From Laspinema sp. D2d (GTDB lineage Bacteria > Cyanobacteriota > Cyanobacteriia > Cyanobacteriales > Laspinemataceae), in NCBI RefSeq assembly GCF_025370755.1, contig NZ_JAMXFC010000007.1, positions 1 through 57,461 of the forward strand: a stretch of DNA of 57,461 nucleotides. The letters run 5' to 3'. Made by a program: the position numbers and the translations under genes. Positions 26,132-35,409 of the stretch are shown piece by piece. The notes beneath the pieces are model-generated. The model saw nothing but the letters and a program-made list of their open reading frames with translations. It was not told where the DNA came from and made no database searches. The first letter of the stretch is position 1; each line of letters begins with the position of its first letter.

Positions 26132-26430
26132 ATTTGTTCTCCTTTCTTCTGTTTATCAGTTAAATAAGCTGTAACAACGAAAGCGTCTGCTTCTATATAT
26201 TTTACCACTACACACAGCCACTTGTCCCCCACTTGGGTTCCTACATAGTAACGGTAGTTTAAACAAGCATTTTCATCGGTCCGTGATTTCCGAATGGCTT
26301 CGGGGTTTCGCAAGGTTATGGCAAGCTCTCTTTCCATGTTCGCCATTTCCGGATGGAGTAAAATATGGGCCAATCGTTCATCGGTTAGTCGGACCTCACG
26401 CCCCTGATAGTCGGTTAATATCTTGAACAC
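26122..26430 (-). CDS. Small protein, PBECR/DUF4258-like putative toxin
   Basis: A 102-residue protein: MFKILTDYQGREVRLTDERL, AHILLHPEMANMERELAITL, then NPEAIRKSRTDENACLNYRY and WLCVVVKYIEADAFVVTAYL. The order helix with HILLHPE, a strand with R-x-S, then two strands ending in VVTAYLTD resembles the small nuclease-fold proteins annotated as PBECR or RelE-like in cyanobacterial accessory regions. Candidate active residues are His22, Glu33 and Arg47. It overlaps the DUF2283 gene. The family call is tentative. Confidence 0.65.
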   Translation of the reverse strand: MFKILTDYQGREVRLTDERLAHILLHPEMANMERELAITLRNPEAIRKSRTDENACLNYRYYVGTQVGDKWLCVVVKYIEADAFVVTAYLTDKQKKGEQIWP

Positions 26431-26519
26431 AATTCCAACTTTTCCTGATTGTTGATTTTTTTTATTATTCTAATACAGGGTGTAGCAACTTGAGTGGGTG
26501 AATAATTGCCAGGGATATC

Positions 26520-26585
26520 AACAGTTAGATTTATCAGACTAAAAATATCCAAGTATAAGAATTTCAGTTGGATTTATCTGACTTT
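26520..26585. repeat. Short direct repeat
   Basis: CAGTTAGATTTATCAGACT and CAGTTGGATTTATCTGACT occur 46 bases apart in the gap between the small-gene island and the PAS kinase gene. It may be an insertion scar or a binding-site pair. Confidence 0.4.
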
Positions 26586-26649
26586 AGCTGTTAGGCCGCC
26601 AATGGTTTGAACCCCCGCCTGCTGCTATTATAGACGCGATGAAATGCGG

Positions 26650-29600
26650 TTAATTTTTCCTTTGAGCAATAGGGATTTGAATGATGAATTCGGTCCCTTT
26701 GCCGGGGGCGGTGATGCAGTCTAAAATACCGTTGTGTTTTTCTACGACGATTTGATAGCTGATGGCTAATCCGAGTCCTGTTCCTTTGCCGACGGGTTTG
26801 GTGGTGAAGAAGGGGTCGAAGAGGCGGGATTTAGTTTGTTCGGTCATGCCGGGTCCGTTGTCGGCGATGTGGATGATGGCCCGATCGCCTCGAACTTCGG
26901 TGCTAATCCGAATAGTTGGCAAGGTTTCGTTGGCTTCTGAACAGTGGCTTTCTAAGGCATCGATCGCATTGTTAATGATGTTCATCAGGACTTGATTCAT
27001 CTGAGACGCATAGCACTCAATTAAGGGCAATTCCCCATAGTGTTTGATGAGTTCTATGCTCTGGCGATCGCCTTTTGATTTAAACCTATTTTGCAAAATT
27101 AACAGGGTATTCTCTATCCCTTCATGAAGGTCTACTTCTTTCATATCCGCTTCGTCTAGGCGGGAGAAGTTGCGTAAGCTTAAGACAATTTTGCGAATCC
27201 GTTCGGTTCCCATTCTCATGGAGGCAAGAATTTTCGGCAGATCGTCGGTAATATAATCCAATTCTAGGTCTGCAATTGCCTCTTCCAGTTTGGCCTCGGG
27301 TTGGGGATAGGTTTCCTGATACAGACTAATGATAGTCAGCAAATCTTCTGTATAATCGTTTAAATGGGTGAGGTTGCCGTGGATGAAGTTAACCGGATTA
27401 TTGATTTCGTGGGCGACTCCGGCGACTAATTGCCCTAAACTAGACATTTTTTCAGTTTGGATCAGTTGAGATTGGGTTTGTTGTAACTCCTCTAAGGTCG
27501 TCTGTAATTGTTCGGTTTGTTCTTGGGCTTGGCGGGCGCTCTCTTGGGCTTGGCGATATAAGTCGGCTTGGTACAGGGCGATCGCCAATCGTTCGGCTAC
27601 TGCTTGCAACAGTTCTACTTCCCACTCCTTCCACTTTCTGGGTTGATAGTGGCTTCCGCAAACCAGGCAACCGATATCTCCCGAGGCGGTTTGAATGCTA
27701 ATAATAACCACGGCGCGATACCCCCATACTGTATAAAGTGATATAATATCTTGATCGGAATCGTCGCTCAACTCATCGCACCGAATCAGTTCAGCGTTAG
27801 CAATTTTCACTTCGACGGGCGTCCCTTCAACGGGATAGCGCCCGATTCGACTGTCGAGTTCAGGGTTTTTCACTTCCGTGACGATTTCCCAGTAAGGGGG
27901 GGTACTACAACAGCGATACCATATAAAACTACAGCGATCCAGTTCCAATAACTGGTATAGCTGGTGAACTACGGTTTCTAGGATGGTATTTACCTCTAGG
28001 GAGTTGCGAATATCGCTAGAAATGCGGTTAATCAGGGATTCTCGATTCGCGAGTTGTCGGGATTCGGCTTCGGATTGACGCAGGGCTTTTTCAGCTTGTT
28101 TGCGATCGCTCACATCAACGCCAATTCCCCATCCGGCCCACCCTGGAATCGGGAATTGTTTAGAAATATTCGACCAAACAATCGTTTTAATGGTGCCATC
28201 TTTGGCCGTGAGGTCCAGTTCCAAGTTCCGATAATGATTATCGAATTTCGCCATTTGAGTGAAGATGGCTTCCCGTTCGGCAGAGTTAGGATACAACATC
28301 TCGAAGGCTTGGGGATTGCCGACCATTTCCTCGGCACTATATCCGGTGACTCGCTCACATTCGCGGTTCCAGGCGATAATCAGTCCCTGATTACTGGAGG
28401 CATTCATCATCACGGGCATATGATCGAGAATCCCGAGTAGGTATTCTTCTCGCTGTTTGAGGGCACTTTCTGCTTCTTTGAGGGCGGTGATATTTTGAGC
28501 GACTAACATTCCCGCAAAGATTTCTCCCGTGGCATGAGTGACTGGGAGAACATGGAGAAGATATATTCTTCCTGCATAAGGAAATTCAAAGACTACAGTC
28601 TCACCCTGGATGGCGGAACGATACATGGGTTCTAAGATCTCGACGATTTCCCCGGGCCAGAATTCCGAGAGAGTTTTGCCTTCCATGTCGGCTTTAGAAA
28701 TTCCGAGTTCGGCGAGGTCTCGTCCATCAACTAAAGTATAACGTAACTCTAGGTCAAATAAGGCAATTATCCCTTTGGGAAAATTACGGGCGATCGCCCG
28801 ATACAGTTCTTCACTCCGGCGCAAGGCTTCTTCAGCTTTCTGACTTGATGTGATATCATGGGCTGTGCCAATGAGTTTTACGAGTTCGCCTTCGGCGTTG
28901 AAAATGGGTTGGCCTTTGGAGGAGATAAATTTGATAGAACCATCGGGAAACAGCATTCGGTGTTTCCGTTCATAAGGTTGCTTTTGTGCGATCGCCTCCT
29001 CAATCAGGGTTTCGAGAGAGTCACGATCTTCAGGATGTACCAGTTGCAAAAACTCCTGATAGGTTAGTCCTAATTCCGGCTGTTCAACCTGATAAATCCG
29101 TAAGAGTTCCTCGGACCAATCCACATGATAGGTACTCAAATCGAATTCCCAGGACCCAATATGAGCCACTTGTTGGGCTTGGGCGAGTTGCAAGGCGTTA
29201 CGCCGCAGGGTTTCTTCCACATTTTTGCGTTCGGTGATGTCCCGGATAATGGTGGAAAAATATTCCACTGCGCCACTTTCGGACCGATGGCTCATCAGGA
29301 CCTGTAAGGCGGGTATTTCCGAACCGTCTTGGTGTAGCAATGCCGTTTCTCCACTCCAAACGCCGGTTGTAGCTGCCGTGTGGAAGGCTTGAGTTGAGAT
29401 GAACTCTTGCTGAGATTCAGGAAGAAAATCGGAAATGTGCCGCCCGGTGATATTCTCATCTTGAGTAATTCCGACAATGCGGCGGGCAGCAGGGTTCATG
29501 TAAAGCACTTTCCCGTGGATATCGCAGAACCCGACAAAATCAGGGGTCGCGTCAATGACGGCGGTAAGGCGTTCTCGTTCTTTTTGGGCTTCTTTGCGAT

Positions 29601-31290
29601 CGGTGATGTCAGTGACAATGCCATCGATTCGGAGGATTTGACCTTTGGGGTCATAAATCAGCCGACTCCGCGCTTGGACGGTACGAATGCTGCCATCTTT
29701 GCGGATGAGGCGATATTCAACTTCACCGCTGCCGGTTGTCATGAGTTCTGCACTGTAGCGATCAACTTGATCGCTATCTTCTGGATGAACCATCTCCCGC
29801 CAAATTAAGGGATTTTCATAGAACTCTTGGGGAGGAATTCCATAGATTGTTTCCGTAGCGGGGTTGAAAAAGAGTGCCTTGAAGGTGTTGGGATTAATGG
29901 ACCAGACCATATCATCGAGGGAGTTGAGGATGCTGTTGAGGCGGGATTGGCTTTCCTGTAGCGCCGCTTCGGCATCTTTGCGATCGGTAATGTCTCGCAT
30001 GGCAACAACGGCACCTAGCTTGTTCCCGGAAGCATCTATGATCGGTTGACCACTGGCGAGGAGGGTGCAGGGTTTCTGATGTTTCGGCGCGATTACCATT
30101 TCAACATTTTGAACAGTTTCGCCGCTAAAGGCGCGAAATAAGGGAACTTCTGTCATGGGCATCGCGGTCCCATCCGGGCGGTATAAATTATAATACTCCC
30201 CCCACTGTTCGGGGGGGATAGGTCGTTCGGGGAGTCCACAATATTCTCGGGTGGCCCGATTGAATAGGGTTAAAATACCGTTGGCGTCACAAGCGACTAT
30301 CCCATCGGTTAAGTTATTGAGCAGGGCATTGAGGAATTCCCGTTCTTTCTGTAAGGCGGCTTCTGCTTGGGTGCGAGAGGTGATTTCTGTCTGTAACTGG
30401 TCGATCGCCCCTTGGAGTTCAGCGGTGCGATCGGCCACTCGGCTTTCGAGGTCATGATTAACCTGTTTGAGGGCTTCTTCGATTTGTTTGCGATCGCTAA
30501 TATCGACTAGGGCCCCGACAAACCCCGTGACTTCTCCCCGATCGCCGGTTTGGGTTACGGCTTGAACGAGTACCCAGATCATTGTTCCATCGTCACGCAC
30601 CAGCCTACATTCGATGCGAAATTTCACGGGGTTTTGGACGAATTGGGACCATTGGGCAAAGACGAATGAGCTATCTTCGGGATGGATGATCCGGGTCCAT
30701 CCGAACCCCATTGCTTCTTGAGGGGACATTCCAGCTAGTTCACACCATTTTTTGTTGACGTAGCGGCATTTTCCATCGAGGTCAGACTGGTAAATTCCCA
30801 CGGGACAGAGGTTGGAGATTTCTTGATACCGGCGCAAGCGGTCTTGGAGGGATTTGATGCTGGGGCGGTTGTGCGGCGGTTCTAAGCTGGGGCGAGCGCT
30901 AGGTTCGGGGATTTTTCGACCCACTCCATACATTACCCCTTCTTCCCTAGACAGGCTGATTTCCCACTCAACCCACTGATATGTACCCTCTTTTCTTTGA
31001 GAGCGATTTTGAAAGCTAACCTGTTTAATTTCTTCAGATAGAGTGGCAATTTTCTCAACCGTTTGCGCTTGGTCTTCTGGATGTACCCTACTCATAAAGG
31101 GGCGATTTACGAGGTCTTCTGGAGTCACGCCGAGGACTCGTTCCCATGCGGGATTAACCTGTTGAAAATTCCCCTCTAACCCGAGTAGACAGAGTAAATC
31201 CTGCGATCGGTTAAAAAATCCCACATAAGGGGCTGAATTGGCTAAATTTGATCGCTTTTTTGATGACTTTTTTTGAGATTGGGTTGCCAT
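26650..31290 (-). CDS. Giant multi-PAS/GAF sensor histidine kinase
   Basis: A 1546-residue soluble kinase. Eight PAS domains can be read, starting near residues 25, 155, 320, 450, 576, 705, 828 and 950; most end in the PAC-type D(I/V)(T/S)DRK. A coiled coil (about 270-315) follows the second. A GAF domain spans about 1085-1245, then a Gln/Glu-rich coiled coil. The kinase core has KMSSLGQLVAGVAHEINNPV with His1294, an N-box (MNIINNAIDALE), ADNGPGM and GKGTGLGLAIS. There is no receiver domain and no membrane segment. The EINNPVNF H-box belongs to the HPK4-type kinases. Signal unknown; no cofactor-binding cysteine or histidine stands out. Confidence 0.93.
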   Translation of the reverse strand: MATQSQKKSSKKRSNLANSAPYVGFFNRSQDLLCLLGLEGNFQQVNPAWERVLGVTPEDLVNRPFMSRVHPEDQAQTVEKIATLSEEIKQVSFQNRSQRKEGTYQWVEWEISLSREEGVMYGVGRKIPEPSARPSLEPPHNRPSIKSLQDRLRRYQEISNLCPVGIYQSDLDGKCRYVNKKWCELAGMSPQEAMGFGWTRIIHPEDSSFVFAQWSQFVQNPVKFRIECRLVRDDGTMIWVLVQAVTQTGDRGEVTGFVGALVDISDRKQIEEALKQVNHDLESRVADRTAELQGAIDQLQTEITSRTQAEAALQKEREFLNALLNNLTDGIVACDANGILTLFNRATREYCGLPERPIPPEQWGEYYNLYRPDGTAMPMTEVPLFRAFSGETVQNVEMVIAPKHQKPCTLLASGQPIIDASGNKLGAVVAMRDITDRKDAEAALQESQSRLNSILNSLDDMVWSINPNTFKALFFNPATETIYGIPPQEFYENPLIWREMVHPEDSDQVDRYSAELMTTGSGEVEYRLIRKDGSIRTVQARSRLIYDPKGQILRIDGIVTDITDRKEAQKERERLTAVIDATPDFVGFCDIHGKVLYMNPAARRIVGITQDENITGRHISDFLPESQQEFISTQAFHTAATTGVWSGETALLHQDGSEIPALQVLMSHRSESGAVEYFSTIIRDITERKNVEETLRRNALQLAQAQQVAHIGSWEFDLSTYHVDWSEELLRIYQVEQPELGLTYQEFLQLVHPEDRDSLETLIEEAIAQKQPYERKHRMLFPDGSIKFISSKGQPIFNAEGELVKLIGTAHDITSSQKAEEALRRSEELYRAIARNFPKGIIALFDLELRYTLVDGRDLAELGISKADMEGKTLSEFWPGEIVEILEPMYRSAIQGETVVFEFPYAGRIYLLHVLPVTHATGEIFAGMLVAQNITALKEAESALKQREEYLLGILDHMPVMMNASSNQGLIIAWNRECERVTGYSAEEMVGNPQAFEMLYPNSAEREAIFTQMAKFDNHYRNLELDLTAKDGTIKTIVWSNISKQFPIPGWAGWGIGVDVSDRKQAEKALRQSEAESRQLANRESLINRISSDIRNSLEVNTILETVVHQLYQLLELDRCSFIWYRCCSTPPYWEIVTEVKNPELDSRIGRYPVEGTPVEVKIANAELIRCDELSDDSDQDIISLYTVWGYRAVVIISIQTASGDIGCLVCGSHYQPRKWKEWEVELLQAVAERLAIALYQADLYRQAQESARQAQEQTEQLQTTLEELQQTQSQLIQTEKMSSLGQLVAGVAHEINNPVNFIHGNLTHLNDYTEDLLTIISLYQETYPQPEAKLEEAIADLELDYITDDLPKILASMRMGTERIRKIVLSLRNFSRLDEADMKEVDLHEGIENTLLILQNRFKSKGDRQSIELIKHYGELPLIECYASQMNQVLMNIINNAIDALESHCSEANETLPTIRISTEVRGDRAIIHIADNGPGMTEQTKSRLFDPFFTTKPVGKGTGLGLAISYQIVVEKHNGILDCITAPGKGTEFIIQIPIAQRKN

Positions 31291-31821
31291 AGATTACGGT
31301 CTTTCACTAGGGTTTGAATGGAGGGGTTTTTCTAGGGATTAGAGGGGGACCTTCTCCCTGGGTTTTGAGTTTTTGTTGTCAAAAATTAGTCTATCCTTTT
31401 TTTCCAGTCTCTGCTGGAATCAGGATTTATAGCGCTTCCTACTGTGATGAAAGGTCCATTTTGGGCCGGTTCTACGCTACCCTCTCTCCTCTGACTTCAC
31501 CTGGGGCGGTGGGCGTGCGAGTATCTTACTCCCTCTGTAATTGTAGGGAAGAAGATGCTCCCATTCCTCTAAACCTCATAAGCCGAGGAACTGCGATCGC
31601 CAGGGTTTTGGGAACACTGTGCTGTTAATCTGAGGGTTATAATCGAGTCTAGGCTTAAGCCGTACTTCTTTTTAGGAGGGGCAGAACATCAAAGGCATTG
31701 ATGATCTGGGCGTCCTGTCGGGATTGGGAAAGGAAATGTCTCGATTTGAGCCAATTCCACCCGTTCCCCTTTAAAATAGGCACAGACTTGTCCCTCGTTG
31801 CTCATTTATTTTTTAATTCAA
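31291..31821. other. Divergent intergenic stretch
   Basis: About 530 bases between the PAS kinase start and the lipoprotein start. An open frame of 104 codons (31314-31628) has no coding character. A 38-codon minus-strand frame (31689-31805, MSNEGQVCAYFKGERVELAQ) has a plausible amino-acid composition but no other support. No RNA gene was recognised. Confidence 0.4.
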
Positions 31822-33744
31822 ATGCGTTATTGGGTCGTTAATCTATGTCTGGCGATCGCCCTGAATGCTTGCACGAGCCTTCCCGTGAAAAACCCCACCC
31901 TTGAATCCCGGGAAAATCTCACCCAATGGACAAGCGCACAAAAACAAGAACTGCGCGAAAGAAGCACCCAGATCCAACGCCTTTCTCCCTATTCCAGTTT
32001 AGATCCAACTGAGGTGGAATTTCGACGGCGGAGTTTATTAATTCGACAAAGAATAGCCCGTCCAAATCTCGAAGAACGCGATCGCTGGTGGCGGAGAAAT
32101 AAGATTGATGACCCTCATAAATACTTGCTGCCGATTATTTTAGCCCGCCTCAGTTTGCCGGAGGATTACGAACCTCAACCTAATTGGGATATGTGGTTAA
32201 TATTGGACCGCGATCGCCCAGATTTGTATCATTTCCGCAGTATGCTCGATGTTCGTCTTTTCTTCCTCCATCGCAATAGTCTCCCGGATGCGGTTAAGGC
32301 GTCTTACCAAAGTATGTTGGTTAGTCCTCGGGTAGAGGAGTGGAATGAAGGGGGTACGGAAAATCATGGATTTATGCAGCGGGGTTCTGGCTTGGCCCTG
32401 ATAGATAACAGTGGGTTTCCGGTGGAACTTCCCCATGTAGCAGAAACCAATGAGGCTTGGTTGCGATCGCAACTGGATAAGTTTCTCACTATTGGTCAGG
32501 GAGAATTTCATTCTTCGACCTATTACGGCTACAGTATCACAGGATTACTGAATTTGTATGATTTTGCTAAAACTCCCGAACTGCGGGAACTAGCAACGGC
32601 TTTATTAGACTGGTATGCGACCAATATAGCCTTGCGCCTGAGTTGGGGCACTTCGGGCGGGGCGGAAAGTCGCGGGTTTGATCGCAATACTTGGAATAGT
32701 GGATTGAGTGCAGTGGCTTGGATGTGGTGGGGAACTCCCAATCCCTTGAATGATCAGGCGATCGCTGATGGAATGCAGCTTAACCATGCCAGATTAGCCC
32801 TAGCCCCGAGTCTGAGTTCCTATCGTCCTCCAGAACATTTACGGGCGATCGCTCACAAGCAAGTTCCCCTACCGTTCTCAGTTCAAGCCAGTCATCCAGC
32901 CTATTACAGCTACCATGCGGACAATCACCTCTGGGAAACTTTTTATGTCACCCCCGATTATTCTGTCGGTACATTGTTAGAAGGTTCTCGGGACTATCAA
33001 ATAGAAGACACCATTAGGGCGCAGTATGCCACCTATAAACTGGTGATTCGTGACCCCAACGGGGTGAATAATCCTGTGATCAGTCTGGGGGGAACGTATC
33101 ATTCGCCAATGGCAACGGGAAAAACCCCGGGCGACCAATATGTACAGGAACGAAGTGCGGTGATTTATCAACAGATCCTCACCGAGGCTGACTTGAAGGC
33201 AGGGGTCCCGGCCCAGTCGCACCTTGTCTTACCAATGGGGTATGGAGAACCCCGCAGGCATGAAAAATGGTATATCTGGCGCATTCAAGAAACGTGGGTG
33301 GTGGCCCAGGTGTGGGGAGATGACATTTCCTTGAAAATCCCGGTTTCTGAGAAAGACGCCGCCTATCAAGCGTTAGGGGCGATCGGCAGTAAAACCGCCT
33401 GGATTGTTGATGTGGCAAGGGTTGCCGAGTATCCCACTTTTGATAGTTTAATTCGCAGGTTGGACCGGACTGAAGTGAGGGATGCCGCCTGGAAAACCGA
33501 CGGTAGGTTAGAGTATAAAAGTCTGGTCGGAGATGAGATCACCATGACCTATAAACCCCAGGGTGCGATCGCGATCGCCACCATTAACGGTAAACCCCGA
33601 CAACTGGAAAATTGGCCGGTATTAGAGAGTCCTTATGTTCGGCAACCCCTCAAGGGTGGTTTTTTAGAAGTGAAGGAACCCCAACTGGGCATCTGGCGGT
33701 TACAGAGTACCCCAACAGGACCTCAATGGGAGGCTAAACCCTGA
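31822..33744 (+). CDS. Predicted lipoprotein, alpha/alpha-toroid (polysaccharide lyase-like) fold
   Basis: From the ATG at 31822 the 640-residue protein starts MRYWVVNLCLAIALNACTSL, a lipoprotein signal with lipobox LNAC, so it is exported and lipid-anchored. A TTG 24 bases upstream would add eight residues before the signal. The middle is helix-rich with aromatic motifs seen in chondroitin/alginate lyase-like proteins: NEGGTENHGFMQRGSGLALI, STYYGYSITGLLNLYDFA, then FDRNTWNSGLSAVAWMWWG. The C-terminal part (about 400-640) is strand-rich, like the beta-sandwich of these enzymes. Asn-His in ENHGF are candidate active-site residues. The enzymatic call is structural analogy by eye. Confidence 0.7.
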   Translation: MRYWVVNLCLAIALNACTSLPVKNPTLESRENLTQWTSAQKQELRERSTQIQRLSPYSSLDPTEVEFRRRSLLIRQRIARPNLEERDRWWRRNKIDDPHKYLLPIILARLSLPEDYEPQPNWDMWLILDRDRPDLYHFRSMLDVRLFFLHRNSLPDAVKASYQSMLVSPRVEEWNEGGTENHGFMQRGSGLALIDNSGFPVELPHVAETNEAWLRSQLDKFLTIGQGEFHSSTYYGYSITGLLNLYDFAKTPELRELATALLDWYATNIALRLSWGTSGGAESRGFDRNTWNSGLSAVAWMWWGTPNPLNDQAIADGMQLNHARLALAPSLSSYRPPEHLRAIAHKQVPLPFSVQASHPAYYSYHADNHLWETFYVTPDYSVGTLLEGSRDYQIEDTIRAQYATYKLVIRDPNGVNNPVISLGGTYHSPMATGKTPGDQYVQERSAVIYQQILTEADLKAGVPAQSHLVLPMGYGEPRRHEKWYIWRIQETWVVAQVWGDDISLKIPVSEKDAAYQALGAIGSKTAWIVDVARVAEYPTFDSLIRRLDRTEVRDAAWKTDGRLEYKSLVGDEITMTYKPQGAIAIATINGKPRQLENWPVLESPYVRQPLKGGFLEVKEPQLGIWRLQSTPTGPQWEAKP

Positions 33745-33756
33745 CTCCCATCCAGA

Positions 33757-33795
33757 CTCAACGCGATCGCCGTTGAGGGGAATAGGTGATTCCCC
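33757..33795. terminator. Two adjacent stem-loops between convergent genes
   Basis: CTCAACG/CGTTGAG (33757-33777, loop is a HIP1 core) and GGGGAAT/ATTCCCC (33777-33795) are both perfect 7-bp stems. They separate the lipoprotein and zinc-ribbon genes, which converge here. Confidence 0.5.
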
Positions 33796-33818
33796 TCTCT
33801 CAACCCCCATCGCCTCCT

Positions 33819-34205
33819 TCACTTCGATTCCTCGATCACCTTAGCTGATACCTCGATCGCATCAATGTCAATGGTCCCCGGGGGGGTCAACCGCACGAAA
33901 TGATCCTTATCCCCCATCAGCGGTTCCCCACAACTGGGACATTGAAGTTGGGTCTGATTCAGTCCCGTCAATTCATAACTGCACACGGGACACTGATCCA
34001 CAATCAGGTTCCGACTCAACCACCACCGCAAGCCAAAAAAGCCAATCACCGGCAGCAGGGTGACTGCTACGATTAAGATTAAAATCGACTTCACGACCCA
34101 TCCCAACCCGATGGAAATTAACACCCACACGATAAACACTGGCATCAACCATCGACTCAGGTCCGATAGGTTCAGCAGCAAGGATTTGTAACTGTTTTGA
34201 TTCAC
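33819..34205 (-). CDS. Two-TM protein with zinc-ribbon
   Basis: A 128-residue protein. Residues 18-65 form two hydrophobic helices (WLMPVFIVWVLISIGLGWVV and ILILIVAVTLLPVIGFFGL). A zinc ribbon follows, with two cysteine pairs, CPVC and CPSC, 17 residues apart. The C-terminal 30 residues are acidic and probably beta-stranded. No enzyme motif is present. It lies 37 bases downstream of the GT4 gene on the same strand and could be part of its transcript. Function unknown. Confidence 0.75.
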   Translation of the reverse strand: MNQNSYKSLLLNLSDLSRWLMPVFIVWVLISIGLGWVVKSILILIVAVTLLPVIGFFGLRWWLSRNLIVDQCPVCSYELTGLNQTQLQCPSCGEPLMGDKDHFVRLTPPGTIDIDAIEVSAKVIEESK

Positions 34206-34241
34206 AATTGACTCCCACAGAAAATCGCCAATACCTCTATC

Positions 34242-35378
34242 CTACTCAGTAAACTCTATCAGTTGTTTGACGCGCGCGGTAAAGGCATCCGTACCAAACC
34301 CCCCTATTGTTTCCTGGCGCAACCAGTCCCCATCGCAGCGGCGGTCCTCTCCTCGCAACATTTCAATACAAGCCGCCGCCACCGCTTGGGGGTCCCGATG
34401 TGGCACTTGCCAGCCCAATTTGCCATCCTGCAAGGGGTCTGCTGACCCATCGGCATTCCCCGAGAGCACAGGTTTTCCACAAGCCATCGCCTCTAGGTAC
34501 ACGATGCCAAATCCCTCCTGCGAGGGCATAATATAGGCGTCGGCGACGCGATAATGAAGGGCTAACTCTTCCGTTGGCACAAACCCGGCAAACACCACGC
34601 GATCGCTCACCCCTAACTCCTGCGCCAATCCCTGCAATCTCGGCTGATCATCCCCCCGACCAATCACTAAATACTTGACATTGGGCTGGGCTTGTGCTAT
34701 CTCTGGTAATGCCCGAATCGTTACATCCACCCCTTTATAGATATCCCCTGACCACAGTCGCGCCACGGTCATCAAAACCTTACAGCCCTCTAACCCATAG
34801 CGTTCTGTCAACTCCGGCGGTTTAGGACCCGGGGTAAACTGTGTCTCATCTACCGCACAAGGGAGCAAATCAAAGCGACTGGGTGGTAATCCATTCGCCT
34901 CACAAGCGCGATCGCGACTGTATCGGCTAATCGTCCATAACCGACTCGCCTTTTGTAATCCCTGTTGTGCGATCTTCGGCAGCGGTTCCCACACCTCTTT
35001 CCCATAAGTCCACACCGTATAAGGAATCCCCAAGGGTTGACAAAGCCCTTGCACCAACGGGACCAAATTAATATGACCACAAAACACCCGCCTCGGACGG
35101 TGCAAAACAAGCTGATTCCCCAATGCCGCCGCCAATTTCACCCGTCCCCCCATCGGCGATCGCGACTTAAAATACTGAAATTGCAACCCCGGATTCCCCT
35201 CGAACGGATTCTCACAATCCGGCCCATCCCGCAGCAACAACACCTGGGCCACCCGCCCCTCACGAGATGCCCAATCCCCATACCCCGTCAAAATATCCCT
35301 CACATAGGATTGAATCCCGCCCTCCCGGGAAAAAATTTCCAAAAAGACAAAAACATCCGGTTGCTGCCGCATCCCCAA
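34242..35378 (-). CDS. Glycosyltransferase family 4
   Basis: A 378-residue GT-B glycosyltransferase. The N-terminal part has the acceptor-side loop EIFSREGGIQSYVRDIL. The C-terminal half is typical GT4: KVLMTVARLWSGDIYKGVDV, YLVIGRGDDQPRLQGLAQEL, VVFAGFVPTEELALHYRVAD and the donor-binding EX7E element MPSQEGFGIVYLEAMACGKP. It transfers a sugar from an activated nucleotide sugar with retention; donor and acceptor are unknown. It lies 31 bases downstream of the flavoprotein gene on the same strand. Confidence 0.92.
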   Translation of the reverse strand: MGMRQQPDVFVFLEIFSREGGIQSYVRDILTGYGDWASREGRVAQVLLLRDGPDCENPFEGNPGLQFQYFKSRSPMGGRVKLAAALGNQLVLHRPRRVFCGHINLVPLVQGLCQPLGIPYTVWTYGKEVWEPLPKIAQQGLQKASRLWTISRYSRDRACEANGLPPSRFDLLPCAVDETQFTPGPKPPELTERYGLEGCKVLMTVARLWSGDIYKGVDVTIRALPEIAQAQPNVKYLVIGRGDDQPRLQGLAQELGVSDRVVFAGFVPTEELALHYRVADAYIMPSQEGFGIVYLEAMACGKPVLSGNADGSADPLQDGKLGWQVPHRDPQAVAAACIEMLRGEDRRCDGDWLRQETIGGFGTDAFTARVKQLIEFTE

Positions 35379-35409
35379 AACCTCCGTGAAAATCAGTGCA
35401 ATCTGTAGT

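Noticed and set aside
31314-31628. 104-codon open frame upstream of the lipoprotein gene
   Set aside because: Cysteine-, serine- and proline-rich mixed composition without domain features; looks like chance in a divergent spacer.
31689-31805. 38-codon minus-strand frame (MSNEGQVCAYFKGERVELAQ...)
   Set aside because: Plausible composition, but no homology, ribosome site or terminator to support it; left as an unproven possibility.
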